Assembly: GCA_034435395.1 (NCBI GenBank)
Contig: DAOTXK010000066.1
Coordinates: forward strand, 1-7,206
DNA from: DAOTXK01 sp034435395
GTDB lineage: Bacteria > Chloroflexota > Anaerolineae > Aggregatilineales > Ch27
DNA length: 7,206 bases
Reading direction: 5' to 3'
In this document: positions 5,865 through 7,206 of the stretch, one piece after another
Layout of the letters: the number at the start of each line of letters is the position of its first letter
Numbering within the stretch: the first letter of the stretch is position 1
Notes under the pieces: model-generated
What the model saw: only the letters and a program-made list of their open reading frames with translations
Databases searched by the model: none
Told to the model about the DNA's origin: nothing
Position numbers and translations under genes: made by a program

Positions 5865-5990
5865 CTGCCTTCCGCAAGTGGGGGAGCTGACGCCAGGCGG
5901 GGGAATGCCGCTCCTCACGCTGGATGGCGGCGGATCCCAAACCGGACAACGCCGATCGGTGATGTTCAGCACTCAGGTGCATCGCGACTG

Positions 5991-6614
5991 ATGAGCGAGC
6001 GCTATCTTATTGCAGGACTGGGCAATCCAGGCCGGGAATACCAGAAGACCAGGCACAATATCGGGTTCCGCTGCGTGGACGCCCTGGCGAAAGCGCACGG
6101 CCTCGCTTTCGACAAGAAGCAGGGGAAAGCCAAAATCGCCATCGGCACTATCGCGGGTCGGGCGGTGATCCTGGCGAAGCCGCAGACCTACATGAATCTG
6201 AGCGGTGACTCTTTGCAGCGGCTGGCAGCCTATTACCAGATTCCACCGGAGCGCATCCTGGTCATCTTCGATGACATGGACATCCCCCTGGGCACATTGC
6301 GCATCCGAAAGTCCGGCGGCACAGGCGGCCACAAAGGCATGACCAGTATCGTGCAACGGTTGGGTGGGCAGGAGTTTCCCCGCATCCGTTTCGGAATTGG
6401 CCGGCCGCCAGGCCGCATGGATCCCACTGCCTACGTGTTGCGCCCATTTGAGGAGGAGGAAGCCGTACTGGTTGATGAAGGCGTGGAGCGGGTGGTCCAA
6501 GCGGTCACAACCTGGTTACGCGAGGGCATTGATAACGCCATGAGCCAGTACAATGGCGGGGCCGAATCTTCTGCTCAGGCGAACATCCCCTCTTCCACTT
6601 CGGAGTCGCGGTAA
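5991..6614 (+). CDS. pth: Peptidyl-tRNA hydrolase
   Basis: 207-residue cytoplasmic esterase that cleaves peptidyl-tRNA released from stalled ribosomes, recycling tRNA. All bacterial Pth motifs are present: GLGNPGREYQKTRHNIGF (9-26) with catalytic His22, KPQTYMNLSG (63-72) with Asn69, FDDMDIPLG (93-101) with Asp94/Asp95, GGTGGHKGMTS (109-119) with His114, and PRIRFGIGRP (130-139). Lys115 replaces the Asn next to this His in E. coli, a change common in other phyla. The core ends near residue 188. The last 19 residues form a Ser-rich, probably disordered tail. The ATG at 5991 is preceded by AGGTG at 5975-5979, a weak and rather distant ribosome site, but the GLGNPG motif sits at the right distance from this start. 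mfd begins 24 nt downstream, a common pairing, so the two are probably co-transcribed. Confidence 0.96.
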   Translation: MSERYLIAGLGNPGREYQKTRHNIGFRCVDALAKAHGLAFDKKQGKAKIAIGTIAGRAVILAKPQTYMNLSGDSLQRLAAYYQIPPERILVIFDDMDIPLGTLRIRKSGGTGGHKGMTSIVQRLGGQEFPRIRFGIGRPPGRMDPTAYVLRPFEEEEAVLVDEGVERVVQAVTTWLREGIDNAMSQYNGGAESSAQANIPSSTSESR

Positions 6615-6638
6615 TCCAGGGGGACGCGCGTTTTCACC

Positions 6639-7206
6639 ATGCAACTGGCTGGCTTGCTTGACTTTCTCCGTGGGATATCGGGCTACAGGGCTTTGCTGGA
6701 AGCGCTGCGTGCCGACCGCGCCGTAGGCAACCTGGGATTGCTGCCAGCTGCCCGTCCCTGCCTGACCATGGCGCTGGCCGTTGATCTGGGCATCCCGATT
6801 CTGTACCTGACGAGCCGCGTGGATCGTGCCTATAACATCGCTGAGCAACTTCCCGTATGGTCGTCGGGGGTCGGCGTCTGGCGTTTGGCGGAGCCGGGAC
6901 CGCTGTTTTACGAATACGCGCCCTGGTCCGAGACGGTCATCAGGGGACGGCTGGCTGTGTTGGCCGCGCTGTGCCCGCCACTGCTGCCTCAACCGGCTGA
7001 TGACCGGCGGGCGGTGATCGTTTCCTCCGCGCGGGCGCTGATGCAGAGAACGTTGCCCCTCCAGGAATTCCGCGCCGGGTCGCGGCTGCTCAAGCGCGGC
7101 AGCCAGACCGATCTGGAGAGGCTTTTGCGGGCGCTGATGGGCCTGGGTTACGAACCGGCGACCATCACCACCGAATCAGGGACCTTCAGCCGCCGGGGGG
7201 GGATTG
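6639..7206 (+). CDS. mfd: Transcription-repair coupling factor Mfd, N-terminal part (3' partial)
   Basis: The open frame starts at ATG 6639 and runs uninterrupted to the window end (189 codons), so the gene continues beyond it. Mfd removes RNA polymerase stalled at DNA lesions and recruits UvrA. The visible part is the UvrB-like N-terminal module: EYAPWSETVIRGRLAVL (92-108) matches the family's segment around a conserved Pro and ERL motif, SSARALMQRTLP (129-140) matches the SVRALLQR block, and LGYEPA ending in GTFSRRGGI (181-189) matches the well conserved segment ending FSxRGGI. The RecG-like helicase domains are outside the window. AGGGGG at 6618-6623 is a plausible but somewhat distant ribosome site (15 nt). 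The gene lies 24 nt after pth, supporting both the assignment and shared transcription. The frame ends in a run of eight G (7195-7202) that still reads the expected RRGGI. Confidence 0.92.
   Translation, partial: MQLAGLLDFLRGISGYRALLEALRADRAVGNLGLLPAARPCLTMALAVDLGIPILYLTSRVDRAYNIAEQLPVWSSGVGVWRLAEPGPLFYEYAPWSETVIRGRLAVLAALCPPLLPQPADDRRAVIVSSARALMQRTLPLQEFRAGSRLLKRGSQTDLERLLRALMGLGYEPATITTESGTFSRRGGI

Noticed and set aside
5674..5982. 102-codon - strand open frame in the gyrB-pth gap
   Set aside because: It covers both repeat elements and the pth promoter on the opposite strand; no ribosome site or recognisable protein features.
5761..5991. 76-codon + strand open frame ending in a TGATG overlap with pth
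   Set aside because: The overlap resembles translational coupling, but the frame runs through the predicted pth promoter, lacks a ribosome site and has a Pro/Gly-rich composition without any motif.
6516..6992. 158-codon - strand open frame opposite the pth 3' end and mfd
   Set aside because: It spans the pth-mfd junction in antisense and has no motif; the + strand frame is clearly Mfd.

Overview
This window is a GC-rich bacterial chromosome segment dominated by housekeeping genes. It holds five complete protein genes, two more cut by the window edges, one clear intrinsic terminator and three candidate sigma-70-type promoters. No RNA gene, IS element, prophage or CRISPR array is visible. The short (about 650 aa) GyrB without the gammaproteobacterial insertion, the PDZ/S41 protease, the pth-mfd pair and the unusual guanylate kinase P-loop suggest a Chloroflexota (Anaerolineae-like) organism. 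That placement rests on remembered protein similarity and is tentative.

Layout on the + strand: (1) the 3' part of a PDZ-containing S41 (C-terminal processing) protease, ended by a near-perfect hairpin/T-tract terminator. (2) A probable two-gene unit with a 29-nt gap: a GctB-like CoA-transferase beta subunit with no alpha subunit beside it, then a YbgC/FadM-type hotdog acyl-CoA thioesterase. (3) After an extended -10 promoter, a guanylate kinase-like protein fused to a C-terminal, catalytically degenerate Nudix-like domain.

Next, on the - strand and convergent with the kinase fusion, comes gyrB. Its start is reassigned to a GTG behind a perfect AGGAGG. About 395 bp of non-coding DNA separates gyrB from the divergent pth gene. 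This gap carries a promoter for each direction and a cluster of short repeats. On the + strand again, pth (peptidyl-tRNA hydrolase) is followed after 24 nt by the start of mfd (transcription-repair coupling factor), which runs off the window.

The genes do not form one pathway. GMP kinase, gyrase, Pth and Mfd serve nucleotide supply, DNA topology, translation recycling and transcription-coupled repair. The CoA-transferase/thioesterase pair is the only piece that looks like a small metabolic module. The most unusual points are the kinase-Nudix fusion, with changes at conserved nucleotide-site positions, and the orphan CoA-transferase subunit that has Ala where the catalytic Glu is expected. I found no wholly new multi-gene system.
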